Shown piece by piece: positions 23,335 to 34,559 of a DNA stretch of 64,000 bases (the first letter of the stretch is position 1; the number at the start of each line of letters is the position of its first letter). A model generated the notes under the pieces. That model was not told where the DNA came from. It worked only from the letters and a program-made list of their open reading frames with translations, and made no database searches. The position numbers and the translations under genes are program-made. This DNA comes from Vicia villosa (Eukaryota > Streptophyta > Magnoliopsida > Fabales > Fabaceae). Location: positions 18,821,983 to 18,885,982 of the forward strand of contig NC_081182.1 in assembly GCF_029867415.1 (NCBI RefSeq), in the 5' to 3' direction.

Positions 23335-24679
23335 CACTCATAACTTGGTTTTGATGAAGACAAAAGGCTAGAAGAAAGATCAAAGAAGAAAAAAATTGGA
23401 ATCAAAGTTTCAAGTTTGCATAAATTTTTGGATTTCATTAGAATTGGATCATAGACCAAGGTACAATGTACAATTTATGGTTATAAACTTTAAGTGCTCA
23501 CGAACTTTCATCTAAACTCTTCTAAGTTTTCCAAAACATTGTTGCATGAATATTCAATTTTTTTTTAACATTTTCAAAATTTCATGTTTTTGCTTAGGTA
23601 AATTGATTTACCTATAGAGGTAAGTCTATTTACCTTATCTCTGCCAAAACAAATTTTCTGAAAAGGAACAAGCTAAATTTGTTTCCCTATTTGGTAAACC
23701 TATTTACCTGGTGTAAATCTTCAATTTTTTTGAATGTTGGGGAGAGGTAAACTTGTTTATCTCCTAGGTAAACCTGTTTATCTTTGTAGCTTTTGGGAAA
23801 TTTTGAAACTTTGTGACACCTTTTCATTGCTTCTTTTCATAGCATCCATTCATAAATCATTACAAAGTATTTCTAATTATTTTTAAGCATTGAAAGTCTT
23901 AAAACGGGTGTTTTGTGATTTATAAATAGAATACTTTTTCATCATTCAAAACACCTTCTTCATGAATAATTGTTATCTGTTTTCAAATGTCGTTAATATT
24001 TAACATATAAAATTTTTTCTGCATAATTTTCATTCATTTTAAAAAAAATTTAGTGAAACACTTGAGCACATAAATATTTATATAATATTAATTTGTTCAT
24101 TGAAGGAGAAGATTGAATTTTCAATATATCAAAAAAGCAGCAGAACTCTCAAGTATTATCAAGTCTGCTGCAAAATTTATTTGTACTCTTTTTTATCAAT
24201 TTGCTATACTATTCACCAAGTGTGTAGTGATTTTATCTATAAGGAAAGTGGTTCTACTTTCTACAGGTATTTGAAAATAGGAAGGGTTGTCGTTCTATTT
24301 GTTTGAAAAGGCCTTTTGAATCAGGGTGATTCAAAGTCCACCATAGTTGTTGGTGTTTTTGTGAAACTAAGAAAGTGATGTGCTTCTTTGTTGTTGTTAG
24401 AAGATTGTAGGAGAATTTTTGGTGTGCAGCTTGTATAAAGATCTAACAATAGTGAAAATATCTAAAGGAGTGTGAGGGGGCTATATGTACCCTTGGTTGA
24501 TAAGGGGAACTAGAATACATCTTTGTGTTCTTTATTTTTTTGCATTTAAGTTCTACACCTTACTTCATAAGTTCATCAACATATTTCTGGAAAAATAAGA
24601 ACTTAAAAACATCTATAAAATAGCCGAAAAAGTATTGAAATCTAATTCGCCCTTCTTATATTTCACTTTCATACTTACA
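23335..24679 (+). mobile_element. Copia-type solo LTR (about 1.35 kb), tentative
   Basis: Starts TGTTAATCATCACTCATAAC, then GGTTTTGATGAAGACAAA, as typical SIRE/Angela-like copia LTRs do. It has a TATAAATA box at 23921-23928 and a CA end near 24678-24679 after a pyrimidine-rich U5-like tail. In its first part a motif resembling AGGTAAACTTGTTTATCTC recurs four to five times (23595-23785). No second copy, PBS, PPT or target duplication was found, so boundaries are approximate. Confidence 0.5.
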
Positions 24680-24689
24680 AGTTGGGTGC

Positions 24690-25400
24690 CATAGCTTATA
24701 GTATTGGCATAATATGGAGATGCATGATGAGAATTCCCATAGACCTTTATTCTCCGGGATCTATGTTCAAAGAAGAGTGGAAGAATATAGAGAAGTTTTG
24801 AAGAGTAATGTTGTTGTTGCTCGTGGAGATAAATTTATGGTTATGGTTAGATGGAAGCCACTAGAAGAAAATTAGGTTAAGTTATACAAATGAAGCTTGT
24901 TTTGAAGGAAGAACTTCAAGTTGTAGAGGTATTATCCGAGATATGCATGGTGATGGTAATGGCGGTTTCTTAAAACATAATGTGGAATGCAATTCTCTTA
25001 GGGCGGGATTATGAGGAATATATGAAGGGCTATCCCTCACGAAGAACTTAGGATTTCAAAAAGTACATCTAAATATTTACTATTCAACCATTAGAATGCT
25101 TGAAATGGGAAAAGCAATAATTATGGATGGAGCCTTGATGTTCAATCGGATTTTACTCCTCATGGAAAGGCATTATGAAGTGAAGGTGACTCATTCCTAT
25201 AAGGAAGCGAACAAGTGTGCAAACGCGCTTATAAAAGTTGGTGTTGAGAGTGGAGAAGATCTAGAATTTAGAGATCAAATTTCAAATTTTATTAAGTATT
25301 TCATTGCGTCTGATGTAACATAATTCTTCATCCCGAGATTGGTTTTGTTACAATTTCTTATTCTCTTTGAGCTTTGACCCTCTTTAATACAAAAAAAGAA
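24690..25400 (+). pseudogene. LINE RNase H domain relic
   Basis: Plus-strand fragments read YTNEACFEGRTSSCRGIIRD (a decayed start of RNase H, normally NxDGA), then LSLTKNLGFQKVHL. An open frame at 25096-25323 contains VKVTHSYKEANKCANALIKVGVESG, matching the H-x-x-REAN-x-x-AD-x-LAK-x-G motif of the RNase H domain at the end of plant LINE ORF2. The D of AD is replaced (AN) and stops interrupt the upstream part. Sequence after the stop runs to an A-rich tail near 25390, as expected at a LINE 3' end. The strand is opposite to the other LINE relic at 18.6-23.3 kb, so it is a separate insertion. Confidence 0.7.
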
Positions 25401-25439
25401 TGTAAATGGAATAAAATGAACAGGGGTTAAGCCTTAAAA

Positions 25440-26232
25440 AACTACACATAGATATCAGAAACCATTACGTTTACCGTCTACGTGTCAGAATATCAATGGC
25501 TTACACCCTTCCATCTCTTCGTCTCTTCAACCCCTCCGATTTGCACCTCGCCTTCTAAAGCACAAAATTTTGCGTCATTTTACATGCGTCCTATTTCTAG
25601 AACTAGACGTATCGACTTACCTCTAACTCAATGAGTCAACCCGCCACCACAAATTCTAGCACTCTATTGACACTTGAAGTTGCTCCGTCACTGCCATATA
25701 ATGCTGATGTTGTGGTCATGTACGTGGTGCTCCAGTGAGACCTAATTGATACTTGGCCATTAGGAAGTGTGGTCACTAAAGGGTGCCACACTTCTGTTTC
25801 TGCTGTTTGGTCAAACAAAGATGATCTTATCACAATCGGCTACTGTAGCCCCGATAAATTTGATTCTTTGCACAAAGTAAGGTTTTTATTTTCCCTTTTT
25901 TTCTTTTCTTAATCAATATGGGCTTCTAGGTCATGAGTTATGTTTAACTTAAGGGTTTCTAGTTTAACACATTAAGAATAATTGATATAGTTCATTTGTG
26001 ATCATAGTAATGATACTTGGTGCAAAAGCTTTATGTTAGATCGTTAGAAATAAGGTTAATTTGTGATGGTAGTGAATGTCTCCAATTTTGTTTCAACATC
26101 TTTTTGCTTGATTTTGTATGCACAGTTTATGTCATGGAAAAACAAAATGGATTCATCATTGTTTGAATATGTGATTTGTAGTTAGATTTGCAATGGTCCA
26201 TTTTGCATGGGGTTGCTATAGTCTATTCAAAG
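25440..26232 (+). pseudogene. Duplicated pseudogene of the PTRHD1-like gene (exon 1 plus start of intron 1)
   Basis: This stretch aligns with 34515-35300, covering the leader, exon 1, the splice donor (AAAGTAAGG) and several hundred bases of intron. It is therefore a DNA-level duplication and not a processed copy. The ATG in the AATATCAATGGCTTAC context is kept. However, the CGGCGAGAC of the functional gene is CAGTGAGAC here, giving an in-frame TGA, and indels disrupt the transit-peptide region. Similarity stops near 26232, so exon 2 is absent. It lies about 9 kb upstream of the functional gene, in the same orientation. Confidence 0.85.
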
Positions 26233-27400
26233 GTAAATGTTGTAGAGCATTTGAAGAAAGGTAATATCTAATGGCAAGTCTGAGCTCTTCATCTATCTGA
26301 AGGAACAAAATTCCCAACTTCGTTACATAACAATCTTTACTCAGTTCTACTGAAGTTTGTGGTAGAGAAAAATTCTTTCTTTTTAATCCTGGTGGATTGT
26401 CAATTATTAGCAATTGCACACAATACAAACATGGAAATGCAACACAAGAACATCCCATACATTAAGAGTGAATGAACCTTTTCTATGATAGATATCACAC
26501 TTCCTAAGAATTAAGACAACCAATTCTTGATAATATTGCTAGAGGTTAAAGATGAATTCATATGCAATCGAACATTGTGAATAGGTATATTTGGAAAGCT
26601 AACAAAATTATGTTTTGAAAAATTCTCAAAGTTATGTTGTTCTGATCATATCATCTGATGGAAAAATGATACAAATGATTTATATATGTCTTTGAGATAG
26701 AACACTAAAAATGAGTAAAATACCCATTTGATTTGAGTCAAGTACAATGGGTATGATTCAATTGAAAGGAGAAAATGATTTTAATCAAGAACTTAAAATC
26801 CGCAATTTTCCCATTTGATTCGAATAAGTGATTCGAGTTAGTGATTTGATTCAAAGAATCTTGTGAATCGAATCATGATGACAAAACCAAAATCCAAGAT
26901 TTGAAATGAATTTTTGATTCGGATTAGCCTTATGTTTGATTCGAATCTAGCTTTCTTCTAATTTAAGTTAGAGAAGCTTATGATTTAAATCACACTAGGA
27001 ATGGAAAAATATGAATTTCACATTCATTTATTGATTCAAATCATGCATCATATCTTTGCTTCAAATCACACTTCAAAATAAGGTTAGAATGATAGTCTTT
27101 GATTGAATATAAGGTTAGAATGATAGGAATCGTGAATTCCTGCATTTCTTGAGTCAAATAATCGATTAATTTGAATTGAAATATTTTGAAAATATTTTTC
27201 ATCTCATGATTCAATTTAATGCAAAAACATGATTTAAATGCATTGCACTAAATTCTAATATATGTGTAAAACCTGACTTAGAGGAGACTCTGTAATAAAA
27301 AACAATAAAAGTAGTAAACAAGACAAACAACAAAATCAAAACCTTATAGGGAAGAACAACTTCAGTGAGCCTAAGCCGAATGAGCATCATTGTCAAACCG
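26233..27400. other. Non-coding DNA rich in GATTCGAAT-like words
   Basis: No gene. Between 26700 and 27200 words such as GATTCGAATC, GATTCAA and GATTTGA recur many times, giving a low-complexity, possibly decayed tandem character. No transposon ends were identified. Confidence 0.35.
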
Positions 27401-27539
27401 CAAGGCGGCGTCTGCTAGTAGGTGGTAGGACATTTATGTGCATATTAGATGCATGGAGATAAATCAACGACCCATGATGACTACGCCTTCCCTAGACAAA
27501 TTTCATCATACATGGGCATTAATTGTTACATGTGCTTCC

Positions 27540-27780
27540 CCAAACAACATTTGAGGGACATTCCCCCAAGCAACACTTATTGGATTCGCCGCAAAAAACG
27601 CTTGAGGGATTTGCTCCAAGCTCCATTTGTTGGACTTGCCCTAAGCCGCGCTTAAGGAATTCGCAGTCTCGGCTACACTTGAGGAACTCGCCCTCTATGT
27701 AATGCTTGAGGGACTCACCCTTTAAGCTACTATTGAGCCAAACACTCTCTAAGATACGCTTGAGGGACTCTCCCCTTAAG
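27540..27780. repeat. Degenerate tandem repeats upstream of a gypsy 3' LTR
   Basis: About seven copies of a 30-45 bp unit built on CGCTTGAGGGACTCGCCC (27545, 27600, 27650, 27680, 27705, 27760). Such arrays sit just before the polypurine tract in some Tat-lineage gypsy elements. Confidence 0.5.
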
Positions 27781-28004
27781 CTTCATCTAATAGATGCGCT
27801 TCTCTAGAAAGAGATCAATGTCTCACAGACTTAAATTATTCTGCTCTTCTCAGGTCTCGTGCTCGAGGGACTGTAGGATGGGATAAATTTGATTAGGTCC
27901 TAGAAGATTATGGCCCATAAATCAGTTGTCCCAAAAAGCATCACAAAGGGACAACATGCTTATGGCGGGCTTGACTTAACGGTTTATGGGTCGTCCGTTT
28001 CGAC

Positions 28005-28906
28005 TAGGGGTGTTCGCGATGCGGTTTGGACGGTTTTGACGAAAAAATCATCTGAACCGCAAGAGAAAAAAATTTGCGGTTTGGTTTGGTTCGGTTGGCT
28101 TTTAAAAAAAATCCGAACCAAACCAAATCAAACTAATGCAGTTTGGTTTGGTTCGGTTGATTCGATTTTTTTACAAATATTTTATTGAGTCATACATACA
28201 CATATAGAAGACAACATACCTTTGTATTTAGACATTCATACAATATTAAATAACAACAAAACTCGTCACATTTTGACAACAACTTTTCATTTAATATGTA
28301 AAAATAAATTAGACAAAAGTGGAATAATAAACATAAAATAATAGCATAAAATAATATAACAATTATTATAATGAAACCAAAAAAATAGAAGAGACGAGCG
28401 ATTAGTAAAGGTGAAAAAGAAAAAACAAAAGAATTGAGAGATTAGAGAAGAAGATGTGCGATAATACGAAACTGAAATAGAGAACATTTGCATAAAAATG
28501 AGAAGGTGAAAAAGAAAGAATATAAGAGAGTAGAGATTATAAAAGAAGAAGAAGGAAGATGTATATGACAAAGAAGACACGATAATGCTATTAGAGATTT
28601 GAGAAATTCGGGACTGAAATCACATGTATAAGGATGGGAAAATTATTCGTAATCATAAGACTAAGGTATAATATGTTTAATTTTGGGTTGAATGTGGGTT
28701 AAGTAAAATTTATGTTGTAACATAATGCGGTTTGATTCGGTTTGCTTCGGTTTACAAAATACAAACCGCAAACAGAACCGAACCGTGCGGTTTTGTTAAA
28801 AGATGACCCAAACTAATCCGAACCAAATGCGATTTTTTGCAGTTTCGGTTTGGTTTGGTTTGGTTTGCGGTTTTCTATTGGGTTGGTTTGGTTTTGAACA
28901 CCCCTA
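28005..28906. mobile_element. Non-autonomous hAT element (902 bp) with perfect 8-bp target duplication
   Basis: Ends TAGGGGTGTTC and GAACACCCCTA form a perfect 11-bp inverted repeat. GTTTCGAC stands immediately on both sides (27997-28004 and 28907-28914), the 8-bp duplication typical of hAT insertion. Subterminal regions are packed with GGTTTGG/GGTTCGG words in both orientations, probable transposase-binding repeats. No transposase remains; the 97-aa frame inside (minus, 28580-28287) is low-complexity. Confidence 0.9.
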
Positions 28907-28933
28907 GTTTCGACCCATTGCACCCATGAAGCA

Positions 28934-29071
28934 GACCACCCACTCATTTACATATCTATTCAAAGATAACTGGATGTTTACATGCCAATCTTCTAATGAA
29001 AAGACTACCCACTCATTTACATATCTATTCAAAGATAACTGGATGTTTACATGCCAATCTTCTAATGAAAA
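28934..29071. repeat. Tandem duplication of 69 bp in the gypsy LTR
   Basis: The block starting GACCACCCACTCATTTAC (28934) is repeated at 29003 with a single C-to-T difference. Both copies end CTTCTAATGAAAA. Confidence 0.85.
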
Positions 29072-29355
29072 ACCCGCTTCTCGTTGTTAACGTGGAAAAC
29101 GAGTTTTTGATTCCTATCAATGGAGAGAACCGATCTCCATATTCCTATGCTTTAGTAAAGAAATTGGGAGAGAATTAGTTCCTCGCCCATTAGTTTGATC
29201 TATTAGCCAGACCTATAAATATCTCAACCTAAATATTAGGATATTCATTCACCTTTCACATATTCAACACATTTAAATCCTTTTGTGATCATCTTAGTAT
29301 GCAAAACCCTCTTATTGGAATTTTGGAAGAGAATTTTGTAATGCAACTAGTAACA

Positions 29356-29377
29356 AACCCGTGCATACGCACGGGTT
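29356..29377 (-). other. Helitron 3' terminal hairpin, copy 2
   Basis: Nine-base arms AACCCGTGC/GCACGGGTT with an ATAC loop, followed on the minus strand by TGTTACTAG. It matches the hairpin of copy 1 apart from the loop. Confidence 0.85.
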
Positions 29378-29439
29378 CTAGTTTGGTACGCGCATTTGTT
29401 TACATAATATATTTAATTTAAATAAAATGTTAAAAGAGA

Positions 29440-30275
29440 AAAAAAAACTATTTAAATTAATAATATATTTTTTCGTATATAAATATTTAAATAAATAATA
29501 ATTTTTTTCTGTATATCATTTTTTGGATCATAAATATCATCTTTCGTATACAAAAATATTTAAATTAATAATAATTTTTTTCCCGTATACAAATATTATT
29601 TATGCTTATGTATCATTTAGAAAAATATCGGGATTAATAGTAAATTTTCTTATGTAAAAATATTTAAATCAATAAATAAATTTTTTTCCATATACCATTT
29701 TTTAATCAAAACTTTTTGGATCACAAACCATTTTTCATATATAAAAATATTTCGATTATTCATAGATTATTTTCCTTATACAAATATTATTTATGTTTAT
29801 GTATCGTTTACAAATATATCTGAATCAATTGTAAATTTTCGTATAAAAAATATTTAAATTAATAATAGATTTTTTTCCGTATACAAATATTTTTTATGTT
29901 TAGGTATTATTTAGAAAAATATCTGGATCAATAGTAAATTTTCGTATAGAAAAATATTTAAATCAATAATAATTTTTTTTCCCATATATCATTTTTGAAT
30001 CAAATTTATTTGGATCGCAAATACCATTTTTCATATATAAAAATATTTAGATCATTAATAGATTTTTCCCATATATAAATATTACTTATGTTTAGGTATC
30101 ATTGACAAAAATGTTTGAATCAATTGTAAATTTTCGTATATAAATTTTTTTAGATCAATAATATTTTTTTTCCCGTATACCTTTTTTGAATAAAATATTT
30201 TTAAATCACAAATACCATTTTTCTTATATAAAAATATTTAAATCATTAATAAATTTTTTTATCGTATACCTACCT
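29440..30275. repeat. AT-rich tandem array inside Helitron copy 2
   Basis: Inverted relative to copy 1. Blocks AAATATTTAAATCAATAAT, TTTTTCCCGTATACAAATATT, TTATGTTTAGGTATCATTT and GGATCACAAATACCATTTTTC recur with irregular spacing of about 100-190 bp. It contains no coding sequence. Confidence 0.7.
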
Positions 30276-31140
30276 ATCCAAAGAATTTAACTCTCTTTCA
30301 AATGACAAAATAGCCTCACCTTTACGGGACATTTTATTTAGCTACAATTGTTTTCTTAAATACAGGTTTAATGAAACACTACCATCATTGACTTATAAAC
30401 ATGAATCATCACATGTCATTTGTTATTGACCACAATTTACATGATTCTTTTAAATGATTGGCTTGCCTTCACTCAATTTATTTAGATTAGAGGCAAAGTG
30501 GTTTAAATTTAAGAATCATGTATATAACATTACAATCTAATTCTCTTACCACTTGTCTAATTCGAGTTACTCAAATTTCTCTCCACTCTTCACCATTAAA
30601 AAATAGAATATAACATTCATTCTCAATACATTTAATAAATAAACTAAATCATTTTTTCAGGTTATTATTTTATTTATTACTCTTATTTCCTTTTCTTTTT
30701 GAAAATGGTCAAGGATGCTTTTTGATATTGCTTCATGATTTGCAATCCTGCTCATATTATGCCTCTTTTGGAGATTATTCGGACAAATATGGATGCTTTT
30801 TGATAACACTTGATTATTACCCTTCAAACAAAAAACATTACATTAAAAAATTTGTGAAGATTCACTTTTTCAAAAGTAACATCAATATCACACTTCTAGT
30901 TATAATACTATGATAAGGATTAAAAATAAACAATTAACTTAAACATTGGTTTCTATCAGTACATAGGTATTCATCAATTAAACATTGCAGAATTTTATCA
31001 AACCATTTTTCATCAACATTAAGTCCTGCATCAAAAGCAATGACCAACCTCTGCCAAAAATGCTAATCAGCATAAATACAAAATCAGTCAACTGCTAGCC
31101 ACCTTCATGCCTTCAAAAACAATCCCAATCTTACATAATG

Positions 31141-31209
31141 AGAAGTTGCAGCATTAATATATTTGAGAAGTTGCAGCATTAATATATTTGAGAAGTTGCA
31201 GCCTTAATA
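31141..31209. repeat. Tandem repeat, three copies of 25 bp
   Basis: AGAAGTTGCAGCATTAATAT starts at 31141, 31166 and 31191. The third copy has GCCTTAATA. Confidence 0.85.
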
Positions 31210-31942
31210 CTTCAACCCGCATAGATATTTTAATGTATTATGAAACTGTCAACCATAAAGCCATTATCATCTCGTCATTCTAAGCATTCTATTTCATCAA
31301 TTTAACTCAATTATACGCAGTTTCATAACCACCGTAGCAGTTACGATGAAATTACAACAGAGAAGTCTTGTTTGCAGCCAATGGCATTTACCATGAAATC
31401 ATCATGTTTCACCCAACATGCTAAAATTAATCATTTTCACCCGTAATCGAAGACTTAGCGAAACTCTATAATAATTTTTAAAACCGAACAAATTAACAAA
31501 ATCAAAAATGAAATTCAGTGTTTAGAAGATTTTAGTAACGTTACGACAAACTCTAAGAACCCCTTCACAAAACCAGTAAGATGAAACAATGGAACTATAA
31601 GTATAAGGAGTTTGCAATCTAAACATGATTTTCGGCCAATGTGCTGTTATTCTTAGATGAAAAGATAAAAAAATACTAAAAAAATTTAACACCTAATTGT
31701 AATAGAAAGAACTGCATAACCTCACCTCTGGTCTTCTATTTTCTTTTAGGGTATGTGACACAACAGAAAGTCTTCAGTTGTTGCTCTTTCCTTGGCAATG
31801 ATGGCTTCAGTGTCACTTGCAAAATAATGGATCTAATAGTAAGGTTTTGAAGATATCAAGCAGAAGTGACAGTATCGTAATGGATCTAATTGTAAGGTTT
31901 TGATGGCAATGATGCGGTATGTTGAAGCACCTTTATAGCATA

Positions 31943-32290
31943 TCATAAATCATTCTCCGACTCTCGAAGCTCGGAATACTTTTTCTTCATCTGCTCAAAA
32001 AATCAAAACAGAACATGCATTTTGTATATATGAGAACGAAAAATCAAAAGTGCAACCAAAACAGAATATAAATTTTGTATATAAGCAGTCACAACTATTT
32101 ATATCAACTACAACCATGATGATCAGTAAAATGACCATCTAGAATTGACGGGAAACACAACTGCACAAAAGTTGCTAATGTATGTTAAACATTAACCATT
32201 ACCTTTTTCTTGAGCATGTCTTTGCATTGTACCTGGTGAATCTTGTGACGAAGTGCATGAAGCTTTTCCTCAAGCAAACCTACGTTTCCT
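31943..32290 (-). pseudogene. Captured coiled-coil exon fragments in Helitron copy 2
   Basis: Minus-strand block about 32290-32203 translates as LLEEKLHALRHKIHQVQCKD then MLKKK. It ends in a perfect donor (AAG|GTAATG at 32203/32202). A second block after an acceptor (TTTTGAG|CAG, 31993) gives MKKKYSELRESENDL and a TGA at 31945-31943. Together they look like the last exons of a charged coiled-coil protein. Further upstream, the minus strand has a leader-like repeat region with a donor CTAG|GTAAGC at about 33474 and a short frame MGSSSKVSVGQPRLPGKTTV at about 32945, which runs into a stop. I do not recognise the parent gene. The set suggests a host gene fragment with introns carried by the Helitron. 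Confidence 0.45.
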
Positions 32291-33490
32291 CACCATTTAG
32301 GTTTTTCTAAAATACGTTTCATTAAGCATCATCGATTTGTGCGAGGCTTCAGTTGTGCTTTATTTGAAGTAGCACCCACCCATAAAAGAGACCTTTCTCA
32401 CCACCTTAAGAAGCTGCTATCTGTTAACATCAGTTGCATCAACTTTAAATTGAATATTAATGATTGATTGATTCTAGAGAAAGCCTAAATTATTACATAA
32501 TTCACCATATTCAGATGGTATGAAAAGTAGTAGACACAACCAGAATACAATATCCAAGGCAGGATGCACCATAACATTTCATAAATGCACATTCATCATA
32601 TATTACAAATTATTGGTACAGAGAGAAACGACGAGTAGTAACAGTGGGTTAGCAAAGTAATAACATTGGATTAATTATGAACATAAAAATCATTTAGTTC
32701 AAAATGGATCTGAATAGAAATAAATTTGTTACTCATGAATATCTAAAAATCAATCAATTTACTTCATGTGACTCTTGAATAGTTCCAAAGTAAATTACAT
32801 GTTTAGAATGAAAATTTCAGTGAGAAAATTTCACCTTTGAAACCAAGTTACTTGATGGATTTCTCACCTTGACTATATTCTAACAACAGTGGTTTTCCCC
32901 GGCAACCGTGGCTGGCCAACACTCACTTTGGAGCTACTTCCCATGTCGATGCTTCATTTTCTCACATTGAAATCCTAAAATCTGAATATATGTATCGAGA
33001 AGAAACCCTAAAATATGAACATATAAAATACCAAAAATATATACACAAATATATGCAGAAAGTTTAGAGCTTTACAACAGATCTACCATCGCGAAATCGC
33101 ACACATAAGTGAAATCACCGAAAACTTCAAATATGCCGCCATCAACTATTCGCTTGAAACAAAACCACAACCCACAAACAGATCTCTATCTTCTTTGCTT
33201 GAAATCGAATTGACAATCCAAAAGCAAATCTGCATATTTTTTGTTTGAAATCGAAACAACATCAACAGGGTATGTGTAGTTTCTTATCGGTGACATTTTT
33301 TATCACTCTTGATCAAAGATTAGAAAGATGAAGAAATGCTTACACTTGGGTTGCTCAGTGTTTCTCTTGCTGCAGTTTAATCAACAGATCTAAAAGCAGG
33401 TGTGTCTGAATAAGTAATTCGTTGCATCGAAATTATATGCAAAAAGAAAAAATTGAAGAAGAAGAAGAAGCTTACCTAGTTTATGCGGTT

Positions 33491-33580
33491 GAAACGGTGA
33501 TGGTCGAATGAGTTTTGAAACGGTGATGGCCGAATGAGTTTTGAAACGGTGATGGCATGTAGGGTTTGAAACGGTGGTTG
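33491..33580. repeat. Tandem repeat, 26-bp period, in a leader-like part of Helitron copy 2
   Basis: GAAACGGTGATGG recurs at 33491, 33517 and 33543, with a variant at 33568, spaced by CGAATGAGTTTT. Confidence 0.8.
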
Positions 33581-33938
33581 TTGTACAGAAAACAAAGAGG
33601 AGGTAGATGTATATGGAAGAAAGAGAAAGAGAAAACAAAAGGACATCAAAAAGTGAAGCTTTGTGGAATCGTGACATTGTTCACTTAAACAGTGGTTTTG
33701 AATTAAAAAAAAAAAACCTTTTCAGTTACCATTTAATTGTAGTTGCACTATTAAGACAAAATGAGTTTGCAAATTGTACACAAATGAAAGTATGCATGTT
33801 TGAGTTAGAACCAAAAGTACAATTTGGTTGCAAAAAGTAATTTTTGGACACAAAATACCCCAAAATGATAAGGTGGAGGGTAAAGAAAAAAGGTTAAAAT
33901 TGTGTTTTCCAGAGCCATTAATTTTCTTATATTATAGA

Positions 33939-34359
33939 TAGGGGTGTGCATGGTTGGTTATTTTCAAAAACCAAACTGGTTTGGATTTATAACCATAACC
34001 ACATTTTAATCAAAACTGGTTATAAAACCGGTTATAAATTTGGTTATGATTATATAACCGGTTTTTTTAAAAAATCCAGTTTTGAAAATTATTTTTTTCG
34101 AAAATATTTTTTTTCAAAAAAAAATTAATATTTTGAGAATTAAAATATTTGGATTTGGATAATAACCGGATTATAACCGAATCCAAAATAATTTAACCGG
34201 TTAATAACCATTTAATTATATCCGGATTATATAAATGGATAACCAAATCATTAATAACTAAACCGGTTAATAACCATTCAATTATATCCAGATATTTAAA
34301 AGTAGTTTAGGTTTGGTTATAGATTTGGACATCAAAACCGGAAATTTTGCACTTCCCTA
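33939..34359. mobile_element. hAT-like MITE (421 bp) abutting the Helitron
   Basis: Starts TAGGGGTGTGCA and ends TGCACTTCCCTA, imperfect inverted repeats of the TAGGGGTG class. The interior is rich in AACCGGTTAT/TTATAACCGG subterminal words. No clear 8-bp target duplication is seen. Its first base is the T immediately adjoining the Helitron 5' end. Confidence 0.55.
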
Positions 34360-34559
34360 ATTATTGATTAGTGCATCAAAACTTAATGTATGTATGAATA
34401 GACATTGGATGATTGATCATACAAATAATTTAAAGTCAAAATTAAACAAAAATATTTCACATATTTTCACACGTTTGAATAATTAGGTGGTTAATTAAAA
34501 AAGCTATACAATACAGTACATAGATGCATTACGTCTACCGTCTACGTGTCAGTTTATCA

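Larger units (their letters stand above)
27872..29346 (+). mobile_element. Gypsy 3' LTR fragment carrying a hAT insertion, cut by Helitron copy 2
   Basis: A purine-rich GCTCGAGGGAC (27861-27871) directly precedes TGTAGGATGGGATAAATTTG, the form of a PPT followed by an LTR start in Tat-type gypsy elements. The LTR holds a hAT element (28005-28906), a 69-bp tandem duplication (28934-29071) and a TATA-like CCTATAAATATC near 29211. It is cut at 29346 by the Helitron. The other LTR and all coding parts are absent from the window. Confidence 0.5.
29347..33938 (-). mobile_element. Helitron copy 2 (4.59 kb), with exon-like captured sequence
   Basis: On the minus strand it begins TCTATAATATAAGAAAATTA (33938) after a host A. 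It ends CTAG (29350-29347) before a host T, with a GC-rich hairpin AACCCGTGC/GCACGGGTT (29356-29377) ten bases inside. Both ends match copy 1 at 8898-11070. The 3' part holds the same AT-rich repeat family. The 5' two-thirds, absent from copy 1, contains splice-site-bounded exon-like blocks, which suggests gene-fragment capture. No Rep/helicase is present. Confidence 0.85.

Noticed and set aside
28287..28580. 97-codon open frame in the 902-bp hAT element
   Set aside because: Low-complexity Phe/Ser/Leu-rich sequence from an A/G-rich strand; no transposase motif.
33390..33677. 95-codon minus-strand frame in Helitron copy 2
   Set aside because: It runs through a 26-bp tandem repeat and a probable splice donor (CTAG|GTAAGC) and has no domain; more likely leader-like sequence.
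34524..34559. Upstream ATG in frame with the PTRHD1-like gene (12 extra residues)
   Set aside because: The next ATG at 34560 has a better context (ATCAATGGC), and the upstream ATG is not present in the duplicated copy at 25.4 kb (ACCATTACG there).
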